A stretch of DNA of 64,000 nt from positions 1,922,001 to 1,986,000 of the forward strand of contig CBDAQC010000002.1 of the NCBI GenBank assembly GCA_965198915.1, given 5' to 3'. Under the pieces are notes generated by a model, which saw only the letters and a list, made by a program, of their open reading frames with translations, did no database searches and was not told the origin of the DNA. The stretch comes from BOG-908 sp965198915 (GTDB taxonomy: Bacteria > Pseudomonadota > Alphaproteobacteria > Acetobacterales > Acetobacteraceae). Made by a program: the position numbers and the translations under genes. Within the stretch, counting starts at the first letter, position 1, and the number at the start of each line of letters is the position of its first letter. Of the stretch, positions 44,470-54,269 are shown piece by piece.

Positions 44470-45444
44470 ATGACCGCACTCCTCCAACGCGCAGCCCAGA
44501 TGCTGTTTGTCCTGTTCGGCATAAGCGTCCTAGTGTTCCTGATCTTCTTCGCCACACCCGGCGCCGACCCGGCAGCGCGCATCGCCGGCCGCAACGCGAC
44601 GCCGGAAGTCCTGGCCGCCGTAAGGCATGATTTTGGGTTCGACCGGCCGATGCCGGTGCAATACGCGCTGATGATGAAGCGGCTGTTCATCACGCAGGAC
44701 CTCACCAGCTTCGTCAACCGCGGGCAGCGCGTAATACCGGAGATCGTGGCCGGCGCGCCGGTGACGTTGTCCCTGGTGACGGGCGCCGCTGTCCTTTGGG
44801 TGCTGGGCGGGCTGGCGATCGGCATCATCGCGGCGCTGACGCGCGGTGGCGTCACCGATCGCGTGCTGATGGTGGCGGGACTGGTCGGCGTGTCCATGCC
44901 GGTGTTCTGGGTGGGGCAGATGGCGAATCTTGTGACGCAAAGCCGGATGCGTGACAGTTGGTTGTTCGCCTGGGTGCCGCCGCTGGGCTACACGCCGCTT
45001 AGCGAAGACCCTGTGCTGTGGTTCAAGACACTGCTGATCCCGTGGGCCACGCTGGCGCTGCTGTATATGGGTCTCTACGGCCGTGTGCTGCGCGCCAGCC
45101 TCATCGAGGCCTACCAGGAGGATTTCGTGCGCACGGCGCGCGCCAAGGGGCTGAGCGAGACGCGCATCCTGCTGCACCACGCGCTGCGCACGTCGTTGAT
45201 CACCTTCGTCTCGCTGTTCGGGCTGGATTTCGGCGCGCTGGTCGGCGGCGGCGCGCTGCTGACAGAGGTGGTGTTCAGCCTGCAGGGTGTGGGCAAACTC
45301 ACCTTCGACGCGCTGCAGAACCTCGATTTGCCTGTCATCATGGCCTGCGTGATGTACGCGTCGTTCTTCGTGGTTGCGGCCAATGCGGCGGTGGACGTGG
45401 CCTACGTGCTGCTGGACCCGCGGGTGAGGCACAAGCGTGGCTGA
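44470..45444 (+). CDS. ABC importer permease, DppB type
   Basis: A 324-residue inner-membrane permease. The N-terminal helix LFVLFGISVLVFLIFF is followed by PGADPAARIAGRNATPE and FGFDRPMPVQY, both typical of DppB/OppB. The EAA-like coupling loop reads EAYQEDFVRTARAKGLSETRILL, and GALLTEVVFSLQGVGKL lies near the C-terminus. The ATG directly follows the F hairpin repeat and has no Shine-Dalgarno-like purine run. It overlaps the first ATPase gene by 8 nt. Confidence 0.92.
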   Translation: MTALLQRAAQMLFVLFGISVLVFLIFFATPGADPAARIAGRNATPEVLAAVRHDFGFDRPMPVQYALMMKRLFITQDLTSFVNRGQRVIPEIVAGAPVTLSLVTGAAVLWVLGGLAIGIIAALTRGGVTDRVLMVAGLVGVSMPVFWVGQMANLVTQSRMRDSWLFAWVPPLGYTPLSEDPVLWFKTLLIPWATLALLYMGLYGRVLRASLIEAYQEDFVRTARAKGLSETRILLHHALRTSLITFVSLFGLDFGALVGGGALLTEVVFSLQGVGKLTFDALQNLDLPVIMACVMYASFFVVAANAAVDVAYVLLDPRVRHKRG

Positions 45445-46407
45445 CGCATTGCTGGAAGTGCGCGACCTGTGCATCGATTTCCGCACCCGCCAGGGTGTGG
45501 TGCGCGCGGTGGACGGCGTCTCTTTCGACCTGCGCGCCGGCGAGATCGTGGGGCTGGTGGGCGAGTCGGGATCGGGCAAGACGCTGACGATGCTGTCCGT
45601 GCTCGGCCTGATCTCGGATCCGAACGCCACGGTTTCCGGCTCGATACGCTACAAGGGGCGTGAGCTTGCCGGTCTGCCGGCGCGCGCGCTGCGGCACGTG
45701 CGCGGGCGCCAGATCGCGATGATCTTCCAGGACCCGATGAGTGCGATGAACCCGGTGCACACGATAGGCTGGCAGATCGTGGAGCAGATACGCGCGCATC
45801 TGCCGCTCTCGCGTGGCCAGGCGCGCGCGCGGGCCGTGGAACTGCTGGCGCGCATGGGCATACCGGCGCCGGACCAGGCGTTCGGCCGCTACCCGCACCA
45901 GCTCTCCGGCGGCATGCGGCAGCGGGCGATGATCGCCATGGCGCTGAGCTGCGAGCCGTCCCTGCTGATTGCCGACGAGCCGACCACGGCGCTGGACGTG
46001 ACCGTGCAGGCGCAGATCCTGGCGCTGCTGCGCGCGCTGCGGTCCGATTTCGGCTCCGCCATCGTGTTCATAACCCATGATCTGGGCGTGGTGGGCGAGC
46101 TCGCGGACCGGGTGATGGTGATGTATGCCGGCCGGCTGGTGGAGCGCGGCCCGGCGGCCGACACGCTGGCCCGCCCGGCGCATCCCTACACGCAGGGCCT
46201 GCTGGCCAGCATCCCGCCGATGACAGGGGTGCGGCCGCGCCGGCTGGCGGCGATCGCGGGCGCGCCGCCCTCGCCGGCCGAACGCCCGGCCGGCTGCGCG
46301 TTCCAGCCACGCTGCGCCCAGCGCTTCCCGCGCTGCGTGGAGCGCCCGGCGCTATACGCCGCGGGCAGCCAGGACGCCGCGTGTTTCCTGGTGGAGCCGC
46401 GGGCCGC

Positions 46408-46411
<4 letters not shown>
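45437..46411 (+). CDS. ABC importer ATPase, DppD type
   Basis: A 324-residue ATPase with Walker A GESGSGKT (near 40), Q-loop IFQDPMSAMNPVH, signature LSGGMRQRAMIAMAL, Walker B LLIADEPTTALDVT and an H-loop in FITHDLGVV. The C-terminal oligopeptide-type extension carries four Cys (CAFQPRCAQRFPRC and a later ACF), which bind an iron-sulfur cluster in some relatives. It overlaps the permease by 8 nt and the next ATPase by 4 nt. Confidence 0.93.
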
Positions 46412-47349
<938 letters not shown>

Positions 47350-47490
47350 GGAAGGAAGGTCTTCTTTTCTGAAGAAAAGAAGCAAAAGACTTTTGCTCCC
47401 TGTCGGCGACTCACCGGAGAAGTCCGCGACAGCGGAGCAAAAGTTTTTTGCTTCTTTTTTTCAAAAAAGAAGGCCTTCCTTACTTGCTTG
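47350..47490. repeat. paired AT-rich hairpin repeats between convergent genes
   Basis: The left arm begins at the dppF-like stop with stem CTTCTTTTC/GAAAAGAAG, a compensated internal C-G pair. The right arm has stem CTTCTTTTTT/AAAAAAGAAG and overlaps the stop of the opposite gene at 47480. The facing boxes CCCTGTCGGCG and CCGCGACAGCGG lie about 20 bp apart. It probably works as a bidirectional terminator here. Confidence 0.85.
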
Positions 47491-48334
47491 CCCGATCCAA
47501 CCGCAAAGTCATGCAGTAAGCCCCCCCACCCGACAGGATGAACGGGTCCAGATCCACATCGGCCACCGTATATCCGCGCTCCGTCAGCAAACCCCGCACA
47601 TGCTCCGGCGCGCGCGCCATCACCACGGTGCGCCCGATGTTCACGGCGTTCACGCAAAAGGCGGCCGCGTCCTCGGCTGATGCCTCCAGGCGCTGCGCCG
47701 GCGCCACCTGCGCGTGGATGCGCGCCAGCGACTTCGGGGTAAAAGCGGGCGGGTAGAACAGCACCTCGCCGCCGGATAGCGGGCAGAAGCAGGTGTCGAG
47801 GTGGTAGAACTGGCTCGTGGCAAGCTCCAGCTCCACCACCGGCTTGGCGAAGAAGCGGGACACCTCGGCAGCGGCGGCGTGGATCGAGCGCTGGCCGTAG
47901 CCGCACCAGAAGAGCTGGCGGGTGCGGTCCCAGATGGCATCGCCCGCACCTTCCTGGAAACAGCCTTCGGGGAAGATCGCCACCTCGTCGAGCAGGCCGC
48001 GGGCGCGGAAGCTTTCGAGTGCCGCGTAGTTCGGCCCTTCCTCGCCGCGGCGTTCGGCACAGGCGAAGCGGGCGGCGATGGCGCGGCGGTCCAGCACGAT
48101 GGCGGCGTTGGCGGGGAACACCATGTCCGGCTGGCCCGGCACGCCCGGCACGATCTCGAGCATAGCGCCCGCGGCTTCAAGCGCGCGGCGCAGCGCGTCG
48201 AAGCTGGCGCGCGCCTGCGCGGCGTGGCCCGCCGGGTCGGCGGCCCAGTCGCCCGGTTTCATCCAGGGGTTGATCACGTAGCTGACGTTAAAATGCGCGG
48301 GATCGACGAGCATGATGCTCGGGGAGACGGTCAT
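47480..48334 (-). CDS. Dimethylargininase/arginine deiminase-like hydrolase
   Basis: A 284-residue guanidino-group-modifying enzyme. The start carries the substrate Asp and NPWMKPG, then PDMVFPANAAIV, FQEGAGDAIW (acidic catalytic region), SQFYHLDTCFCPL (catalytic His in HLDT) and the C-terminal GGGAYCMTLRL with the nucleophile Cys. Relatives hydrolyse dimethylarginine to citrulline, or arginine or ornithine precursors. It is a single gene on the minus strand. Its stop lies within the end of a hairpin repeat. Confidence 0.87.
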   Translation of the reverse strand: MTVSPSIMLVDPAHFNVSYVINPWMKPGDWAADPAGHAAQARASFDALRRALEAAGAMLEIVPGVPGQPDMVFPANAAIVLDRRAIAARFACAERRGEEGPNYAALESFRARGLLDEVAIFPEGCFQEGAGDAIWDRTRQLFWCGYGQRSIHAAAAEVSRFFAKPVVELELATSQFYHLDTCFCPLSGGEVLFYPPAFTPKSLARIHAQVAPAQRLEASAEDAAAFCVNAVNIGRTVVMARAPEHVRGLLTERGYTVADVDLDPFILSGGGAYCMTLRLDRASK

Positions 48335-48677
48335 GGGCAGCCTTCGGGGAAAGAGCGTGGGTGCGCGACAGGACGGCTCAAGCGCTTGTGAGCGGCGGTG
48401 TAGCCCATCGCGCGGCCGATGTCAGGCCATTAGCGGCGCAAGCGCGGCACAAACGTCGCGGCGCAGGTAAAAACAGCGCTTGCTCCCTTACCTTCCCCGT
48501 GGCTGCTGGCATCGGCGGGCGTTGAAGAACGGCCTCCTGCCGAACAGGGTCTGGGCCATGGCCCAGCGGGGTTCGGGGCAGGACCCCAACCCTGCTGCCC
48601 GAGCGGATACGTTCCAGAAACGGCAACTTTCCTCTGCCCGCGCTGTTTCAGTGTTACTTCGCGACTATTGCAAGGGG
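48335..48677. other. intergenic region with palindromic GC-rich element
   Basis: No coding pattern was seen. It holds the 16-bp perfect palindrome CTGGGCCATGGCCCAG (48551-48566), followed by a hairpin in which GGGTT..GGGG pairs with CCCC-AACCC (about 48570-48593). This resembles GC-rich intergenic repeats of this bacterial family, but only one copy lies in the window. Confidence 0.5.
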
Positions 48678-48857
48678 ATGCGTACGATGGGTTTGATACT
48701 TTTGATCATATTGGTGATCCTGCTGTTCGGCGGCGGGCTGGGCACCACATTCGGCGGCTGGGGCGGCGCGGATTACGGCCATTATGGCTATGGCGGCATC
48801 GGCCTCGGCACCATCCTGCTGATCGTCCTGATCGTGATGCTGCTGCGCCGCGCGTAA
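48678..48857 (+). CDS. DUF3309-like small membrane protein
   Basis: 59 codons from ATG 48678, or 56 from ATG 48687, which is better spaced from AAGGGG. The layout is LILLIILVILLFGG, a Gly/Tyr-rich middle (GGWGGADYGHYGYGG), and a second helix LGTILLIVLIVMLL ending in RRA, which fits DUF3309 proteins. Two short membrane helices; function unknown. An imperfect GCTGGCGC/GCGCCAGC inverted repeat downstream (48870-48917) may act as a terminator towards mnmA. Confidence 0.75.
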   Translation: MRTMGLILLIILVILLFGGGLGTTFGGWGGADYGHYGYGGIGLGTILLIVLIVMLLRRA

Positions 48858-48958
48858 GGCCGCATCACCGCTGGCGCTGGCGTGTTCTCGCAAGCCGGGT
48901 CACATGCCGGCGCCAGCAAAGCGGTCCGTCGCGGACAGAAGGGCCGCCGCCTGCCAGA

Positions 48959-50017
48959 TTAGCTGCGTATGATAAAACCACCGCCAAGCACTCGCTCGCC
49001 GGCATACAGCACGCATCCCTGCCCGGGCGCCGGTAGCGCCTGCTCCTCCAGCTCCACGATAGCGCCGCCGTCCTGGCCAGGTGTCACCCGCGCCAGCCGC
49101 GGCGTGTCACGCGCGCGCAGCTTCACGTGGCAGGATACGCCGGCTTCGTCCGGCTCGACGAGCCAGTTCATCTCCCGCAGCACCAACCGCGTGGTTCCGG
49201 ACGCCCTGGGTCCCACCACTACGCGCCGCGTTCCGGGTTCCAGACGCACCACCACCTGCCTCTCCGTTCCGGCCGAGCCCAGCCGCTTGGCCTGGCCTAC
49301 CGTGTAGCGGCCCACACCCTGGTGGCGGCCGAGCACGCGGCCGTCCTGCGCCACGATGTCACCTGGCTCGGCCGCGTCCGGCCGCAGCTTGGCCACCAGG
49401 TCGGCGTAGCTGCCGTTCGGCACGAAGCAGATATCCTGACTGTCCGGCTTTTCTGCTACCGTCAGGCCAAGCCGGGCCGCCACCTGCCGGGTGGCTGCCT
49501 TGTCCGGCATATTCCCCAGCGGAAAACGGCAGAATTCCAGCTGCGCGCGCGTGGTGGCGAACAGGAACCAGCTCTGGTCGCGCTGCGGGTCGGCCGCCCG
49601 GTGCAACTCGGCGCCGGCCGGACCCTCCACACGGCGCACGTAATGGCCGGTCGCCAGCGCCTCGGCGCCAAGGTCCCGCGCCATACCGAGCAGATCGGTA
49701 AATTTCGGCCCCTGGTTGCAGCGTACGCACGGCACCGGCGTCTCGCCCGCGGCATAGGATCCGGCAAAATTGTCGATCACCGCGGCGCGGAAACGGGCCT
49801 CGGCGTCGATCACGTAATGCGGGATGCCAAGCCGGTCGGCCACGTCACGCGCGTCATGTATGTCCTGCCCGGCGCAGCACGCGCCCTTGCGGGACGTGGC
49901 GGCGCCGTGGTCGTAGAGTTGCAGTGTGATGCCGATCACGTCGTGGCCGGCTTCGTGCAGCAGACCGGCGACGACACTGCTGTCCACGCCGCCGGACATG
50001 GCTACGACTATGCGCAC
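48959..50017 (-). CDS. mnmA: tRNA-specific 2-thiouridylase MnmA
   Basis: A 352-residue protein. PP-loop ATPase motif MSGGVDSSV (6-14), catalytic CVRCN (near 99), second catalytic Cys in DICFVPNG (near 196) and KRLGSAG further on. It thiolates U34 of Lys, Glu and Gln tRNAs. Upstream on its strand lies one copy of the hairpin repeat at 50051-50100, then the gene for a small lipoprotein. Confidence 0.95.
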   Translation of the reverse strand: MRIVVAMSGGVDSSVVAGLLHEAGHDVIGITLQLYDHGAATSRKGACCAGQDIHDARDVADRLGIPHYVIDAEARFRAAVIDNFAGSYAAGETPVPCVRCNQGPKFTDLLGMARDLGAEALATGHYVRRVEGPAGAELHRAADPQRDQSWFLFATTRAQLEFCRFPLGNMPDKAATRQVAARLGLTVAEKPDSQDICFVPNGSYADLVAKLRPDAAEPGDIVAQDGRVLGRHQGVGRYTVGQAKRLGSAGTERQVVVRLEPGTRRVVVGPRASGTTRLVLREMNWLVEPDEAGVSCHVKLRARDTPRLARVTPGQDGGAIVELEEQALPAPGQGCVLYAGERVLGGGFIIRS

Positions 50018-50050
50018 TGGTGTTCCGGGCTTTCGGGTTCAGGGACGTAC

Positions 50051-50100
50051 GTAAGCAGTTCTTTTTTGAAAAAAAGAAGCAAAAGACTTTTGCTTCTCCG
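50051..50100. repeat. AT-rich hairpin repeat upstream of mnmA
   Basis: R on the plus strand, hence F relative to mnmA. TTCTTTTTT/AAAAAAGAA stem and a perfect GCAAAA-GAC-TTTTGC mini-hairpin. It lies 33 bp before the mnmA start. Confidence 0.8.
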
Positions 50101-50144
50101 CCCCGGCGGCAGCTTGCGATTGCCTGCGTGTCCCGGCGCTGTGT

Positions 50145-50615
50145 TCAGGAGGTTTTTGTGGCGCCCTGCACCTTCACTGTCACGTTCAGGGTGGTGTAGC
50201 CGCTCTGTCCGCGCAGGATCAGCCGCACCGTGAAGCTGTCCGGGCCCACGTAACCGGGCTTGGCGGAGTATTCCACGCTGGTCTTGCCGTTGTAGCGCAC
50301 CACCGTCTCGTCGCCATGCAGCGGGCGGGCGGGCACCAGTGGCGCGTCGAAGGGCTGGCCGTTGCCGGCGGTCAGCGTGGCTGCGCAGTAGCCGCCGTCA
50401 TTGCTGATGGTCATGGAAACCGGCGTGGTGCTGCCGTCCGCCGCATGGAACGGCGCCACGGTGCACAGGGCGGCTGGCGGCGGGCCGCGGTGCAGCGGCA
50501 GCGGCGCGGCCGGCGCTTCGGCAACCGGCGCCGGCGGGGTCTGGCAGCCGGAAAGCAGCAGGGCCAACGCCAGCGTGCCGGAAGCAAGGGTGGGGACGGC
50601 GAGACGTGGCTGCAC
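50145..50615 (-). CDS. Small putative lipoprotein
   Basis: A 156-residue protein with an N-terminal lipobox LLLSGC (Cys near residue 24) and an Ala/Pro-rich linker. The compact domain contains VSMTISNDGGYCAATL and YVGPDSFTVRLI, the latter resembling Ig-like/cadherin-type Ca-dependent repeats. Predicted to be anchored in a membrane facing the periplasm. Function unknown. It is divergent from the 188-aa secreted protein gene at 50798. Confidence 0.75.
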   Translation of the reverse strand: MQPRLAVPTLASGTLALALLLSGCQTPPAPVAEAPAAPLPLHRGPPPAALCTVAPFHAADGSTTPVSMTISNDGGYCAATLTAGNGQPFDAPLVPARPLHGDETVVRYNGKTSVEYSAKPGYVGPDSFTVRLILRGQSGYTTLNVTVKVQGATKTS

Positions 50616-50797
50616 TAGGTCGTGACTCCGCTGAGTGGGCGTTCGGCGCTAGGCCATAGCCTGACGCGGCCCGCCGGGCCAGTGCCACAAGAGTGTAACC
50701 GGATCACAACAGCCAGCGATTTATGGTTGCACCGGACGCGAACACCCGATTTATCTCTGCCGGTTCAATCAAAGCTCGCGTTTGCCGGAGTTTCCTC

Positions 50798-51364
50798 ATG
50801 CGACGTCTCACAGCATCCCTCCTCGCCGCCGGCCTGCTCGCTTCGCCGGCCCTGCAGGCGGCCACAAAGCATTCCCGCGCCAGCAAGGCCGTGGCGGTGG
50901 GCGCGCCGGCCTGCGAGTTCGACGCCGACCGGACCGCGTTCGACATCGAGGGCCTGAAGAGCCAGCTCATGCTGACCGCCCTCGCCTGCAAGAAGCAGGA
51001 CAAATACAACGAGTTCATGTCGCGCTATAAGCCGCAGGTCGCCAGTGCGGAGGCGGGTCTCGCCACGTATTTCAAGCGGTCCTACGGCCGCCAGGGCCAG
51101 ACGCAGTATGACGCCTACATCACCAACCTGGCCGACGAGCAGGAGAAGGACGGTCTGAAGGCCGGCACCGCCTATTGCGAAAACCTGGAAGTGATGTTCG
51201 ACGAGGTGATGAGCCTGCACGATGCGTCCGAACTGCACGACTTCACCAACGCCAAGGCCATCGTGCAGCCGATCACGTTCGAGACTTGCACCGGCGCCCC
51301 GCCGGCGACATCGGCCTCGCGCAAGGTGCGTCACGCCAGTTCGAAGGCGAAGCCGGCGGCTTGA
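50798..51364 (+). CDS. 188-aa secreted protein, unknown
   Basis: ATG 50798 with GGAG seven bases upstream. Signal peptide (RRLTASLLAAGLLASPALQA). The mature part contains four Cys (ACEFD, LACKK, YCENL, ETCTG), which could form two disulfides. It has a helical, charged middle and a basic Ala/Lys-rich C-terminus. It has no close family that I recognise; similar proteins are annotated as hypothetical in relatives. Its downstream region holds an F-type hairpin repeat. Confidence 0.75.
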   Translation: MRRLTASLLAAGLLASPALQAATKHSRASKAVAVGAPACEFDADRTAFDIEGLKSQLMLTALACKKQDKYNEFMSRYKPQVASAEAGLATYFKRSYGRQGQTQYDAYITNLADEQEKDGLKAGTAYCENLEVMFDEVMSLHDASELHDFTNAKAIVQPITFETCTGAPPATSASRKVRHASSKAKPAA

Positions 51365-51441
51365 GGTAGGAAGCCAAAGCGTGTCCTGGTTCTGCCAATA
51401 CGCGTGTTGGCAGAACCGGGACCCGCGTTGATGCAGGCGTC

Positions 51442-51487
51442 AAGACAAAAGTCGTTTGCTTCTTTTCTTGAGAAAAGATGGCCTTCC
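51442..51487. repeat. AT-rich hairpin repeat after the first OmpA-like gene
   Basis: F on the plus strand, hence R relative to the minus-strand OmpA gene, whose stop it follows directly. Stem TCTTTTC/GAAAAGA, another compensated variant. Confidence 0.8.
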
Positions 51488-52606
51488 TTACTTCAGAATT
51501 ATCTCCACCCGCCGGTTCTGCGGCTCCCGCACCCCCTTTGCGGTCTGCACCAACGGGTTGCTCTCGCCGTAGCCGTGTATGCTGATCTCGCTGCGGTTCA
51601 CCCCGTCCCGCACCAGTTCGGCCTCCACACTCTGCGCGCGGCGCACGGACAGGCGCTGGTTGTAGACCGCGGTGCCAGACAGATCCGTGTAGCCGTTCAC
51701 CTGTATCTGCGTCGTTTGCACGTGGGTTGAGGCCTGCGCGGCTTCGGCCACGATCTGGCGAGCGCGCGCGGTCAGGTCCGCACGGTCCCAATCGAAGAAC
51801 ACCAAATAAGTGCGGCTCGCGGTCACCGGCGGGCTGCTCGCCTGCTGTTCGGCCTGTTTCTGCACGATCGCCGGACGCGGCGTGAACAGCGCGTAGCGCA
51901 GCCCCAGCATGGCGGTGTGATTGTAGTCCGTGGTAATGTCCGCGTTGCCGCGGCTGACGGCCAGCGGCCGTGGGCCGAACGGGCCGCGGTCGCCGATCTC
52001 GGCGCCGTTGAACTGGTTGTTTCCCAGCACGCTGAAGAACCGGTACTCCGCGGTCAGCGACAGCCCCGGCACGAAGGCCACAGGGAAGGACAGCCCGAAG
52101 ATCCCCTGGTAGGCGAAGTTGCCCGAAGTGCCGTCCGCCCGGAAATCGAAGGCTGTGTTGCTGCCTGCCACCTGTATGTGATCCCAGCGCGCGAAGCTGT
52201 AGCCGGCGCCGGCGCCGAAATACGGATAGACGTAGGGGCTGCCCACATCCATGTCGAACATCGCGTTCACCATGCCGCCGTAGTTCTGCTGCTCGCCGCC
52301 GGCGCGCGTGGGGAACGGCGTCTCCAGGAACTGGCGCAGGCCGTTGTAGCGCCAGTCGCCTTCCAGCTCCACGCGGAAGCCGTTGCCGAAACCGTAGCCC
52401 ACCGCGCCCACGCCGGCCGCCCCGCCGGTGTCGAAGCGCAGCTTGCCGCCGGGAAAGGCCGGGTTCAGGCGCAGCGTCTCGTCCTGCACGATGTTGCCGC
52501 CGCCGCCCAGGCTGACATAGGGGCCCGTCACCGGCTGCGCATCCGCGTGGTGCAGGGTAGCGGTGGCGAGCAGGGCGGCGGTGCAGAGCAGTAGGCGGCG
52601 GGTCAT
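51488..52606 (-). CDS. OmpA family outer-membrane protein (copy A)
   Basis: 372 residues from ATG 52606 (AGGAG six bases upstream); the longer frame reads through the hairpin repeats. Signal peptide ending ADAQ, then an eight-stranded beta-barrel-like region with PVTGPYVSLGGGGN and FGNGFRVELEGDW. A Pro-rich hinge precedes the C-terminal OmpA peptidoglycan-binding domain, which carries YLVFFDWDRADL and NGYTDLSGTAVYNQRLSVRRA. It links the outer membrane to peptidoglycan. It forms a tandem with copy B; the two C-terminal domains are nearly identical, the barrels less so. Confidence 0.92.
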   Translation of the reverse strand: MTRRLLLCTAALLATATLHHADAQPVTGPYVSLGGGGNIVQDETLRLNPAFPGGKLRFDTGGAAGVGAVGYGFGNGFRVELEGDWRYNGLRQFLETPFPTRAGGEQQNYGGMVNAMFDMDVGSPYVYPYFGAGAGYSFARWDHIQVAGSNTAFDFRADGTSGNFAYQGIFGLSFPVAFVPGLSLTAEYRFFSVLGNNQFNGAEIGDRGPFGPRPLAVSRGNADITTDYNHTAMLGLRYALFTPRPAIVQKQAEQQASSPPVTASRTYLVFFDWDRADLTARARQIVAEAAQASTHVQTTQIQVNGYTDLSGTAVYNQRLSVRRAQSVEAELVRDGVNRSEISIHGYGESNPLVQTAKGVREPQNRRVEIILK

Positions 52607-52619
52607 GGCTGGTCTCCTC

Positions 52620-52757
52620 AGGAAGGAAGGCCTTCTTTTTTGAAAAAAAGAAGCAAAAAACTTTTGGTCCGCTGTCGCGCCGCGTTTCAGCAGCCGCCGA
52701 CAGGGAGCAAAAGTTTTTTGGTTCTTTTTTTCAAAAAAGAACTTCTTCCTTGCTCTC
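52620..52757. repeat. paired AT-rich hairpin repeats between the two OmpA-like genes
   Basis: Left arm stem CTTCTTTTTT/AAAAAAAGAAG; right arm stem GTTCTTTTTT/AAAAAAGAAC. Facing boxes CCGCTGTCGCG and CCGCCGACAGG. On the minus strand the pair lies beyond the stop of copy B and ends 13 bp before the start of copy A. Confidence 0.85.
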
Positions 52758-52822
52758 TCTAAACGAAAAAAGGGGAGGACCAAATGGCCCTCCCCTCTTT
52801 CTGGTGGCCGATCGTCCTCGGA

Positions 52823-53959
52823 TTACTTGAGGATGATTTCCACGCGGCGGTTCTGCGGCTCGCGCACACCCTTGGCGGTCTGGACGAGCGGGTTGCTCTC
52901 GCCGTAGCCGTGGATGCTGATCTCGCTGCGGTTCACGCCGTCACGCACCAGCTCGGCTTCCACGCTCTCGGCGCGGCGGACGGACAGGCGCTGGTTGTAG
53001 GCGGCCGTGCCGGACAGGTCCGTATAGCCGTTGACTTCGATCTGCGTCGTCTGGACGTGGGTCGAGGCAGAGGCGGCTTCGGCGACGATCTGGCGGGCGC
53101 GGGCGGTCAGGTCGGCACGGTCCCAGTCAAAGAAGACGAGGTAGGTGCGGGCCTGCTGCACAGGCGGCGTCGCCTGCTGCGTCTCGACAGCCTTCTGCAC
53201 GACCGGCGGCGGCGGGCTGAACAGCGCGTAGCGGATGCCGGCCACGCCCTCGTAGTTGAGGGTGTAGTCGGTGCGGAAGTTTACGCGGGTCGCAATGTTC
53301 GGGGCGAAGAACTGGCCGTGGTAGTTCTGGTCCTCGGGCAGCGCGCTGACGCGGCCTTCCAGGGTCAGGGCCAGGCCGGGGATTGCGGCCACGTTGTAGG
53401 CGACGCCGAGGATGCCCTGGGCGGCGAAGTTGCCCTGCGTGTTGGTCGTGCGGATGAACACGGTGTCCACACCGGTGGCCGACGTCGGGTCGCTCACATA
53501 GCCGGAGGCGCGGCCATTCTGGAAGTGAACCTGGTCATAGCCGGCGCCGACACCGATATACGGGGCGAGCGGCAGGCCGAAGGGCGCCAGGTCGAAGTCG
53601 TACAGGACGTTCACGAAGCCCTTGTACTGCTCCTCGCGGCCGCCACCGTTCAGGCTGTCGAAGCTCGTGATGGTGTTCTTGCTGTAGTCGCCCTGCAGCT
53701 CGATGCGGAAGCCGTTGCCCAGGCCGTAGCCGATGGCGGCGGAGCCCAGTACGTTGGCGTCAACACGGATGTGGCCGTTGTTGTACGTGCCGTAGCTGTT
53801 CAGGCCGACGGCCGGAATGTTTACGTTGTTGAGGTTCTGGTCCTGGATGTAATTCCCGCCGGCGCCGAGGCTGACATACGGGCCGGTTACTGGCTGGGCC
53901 AACGCTACGGCCGGGGCCGCGAACATGGTGGCAACCAGAAGCGCATTCCTGAGCTTCAT
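52823..53959 (-). CDS. OmpA family outer-membrane protein (copy B)
   Basis: 378 residues from ATG 53959, with AGGAGA ten bases upstream; three upstream in-frame codon options are less likely. Signal peptide (RNALLVATMFAAPAVALAQ), barrel region with PVTGPYVSLGAGGNYIQ and GLGNGFRIELQGDY, a Pro/Gln hinge and the OmpA domain with NGYTDLSGTAAYNQRLSVRRA. It ends in the same EPQNRRVEIILK as copy A. Codon usage is strongly biased, consistent with an abundant protein. It is the upstream member of the tandem. Confidence 0.92.
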   Translation of the reverse strand: MKLRNALLVATMFAAPAVALAQPVTGPYVSLGAGGNYIQDQNLNNVNIPAVGLNSYGTYNNGHIRVDANVLGSAAIGYGLGNGFRIELQGDYSKNTITSFDSLNGGGREEQYKGFVNVLYDFDLAPFGLPLAPYIGVGAGYDQVHFQNGRASGYVSDPTSATGVDTVFIRTTNTQGNFAAQGILGVAYNVAAIPGLALTLEGRVSALPEDQNYHGQFFAPNIATRVNFRTDYTLNYEGVAGIRYALFSPPPPVVQKAVETQQATPPVQQARTYLVFFDWDRADLTARARQIVAEAASASTHVQTTQIEVNGYTDLSGTAAYNQRLSVRRAESVEAELVRDGVNRSEISIHGYGESNPLVQTAKGVREPQNRRVEIILK

Positions 53960-54269
53960 AAAGAGTATCTCCTGTTTCACTGTCTCTGGCCCATGAGCGC
54001 CGGCGGCTCAACATGGCTTCCGGGGACGACAACGCTGCATCTATGACGGGGGATTGCGAGAAGCCATCGTGGTTGCGACGGCTGGTCCTGCTGTGTGGCG
54101 CAACTGACACAGTGCACGAACCTGGCCCGCTACGTCATGGACGTTGCTCGCTAAGGCGTGATTTCCGCATGCAGACCCGAACGCGTGCGCAACAAATCCC
54201 CGCTTCGTCTCGACGCCTCAGCAAAAAGCCCCGATACGACTGGCTTCCCTGGATTCAGGACGTTTCAGC
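53960..54269. other. divergent intergenic region
   Basis: 310 bp between the OmpA copy B start and the dehydrogenase gene. It must hold the promoter of the ompA-like pair, but no box pair close enough to consensus was found on either strand. No ORF or hairpin is convincing. Confidence 0.4.

Noticed and set aside
47393..47680. Small frames rich in FFQKRRPSL-type residues, here and at other intergenic sites
   Set aside because: These are translations of the AT-rich repeat elements, not genes.
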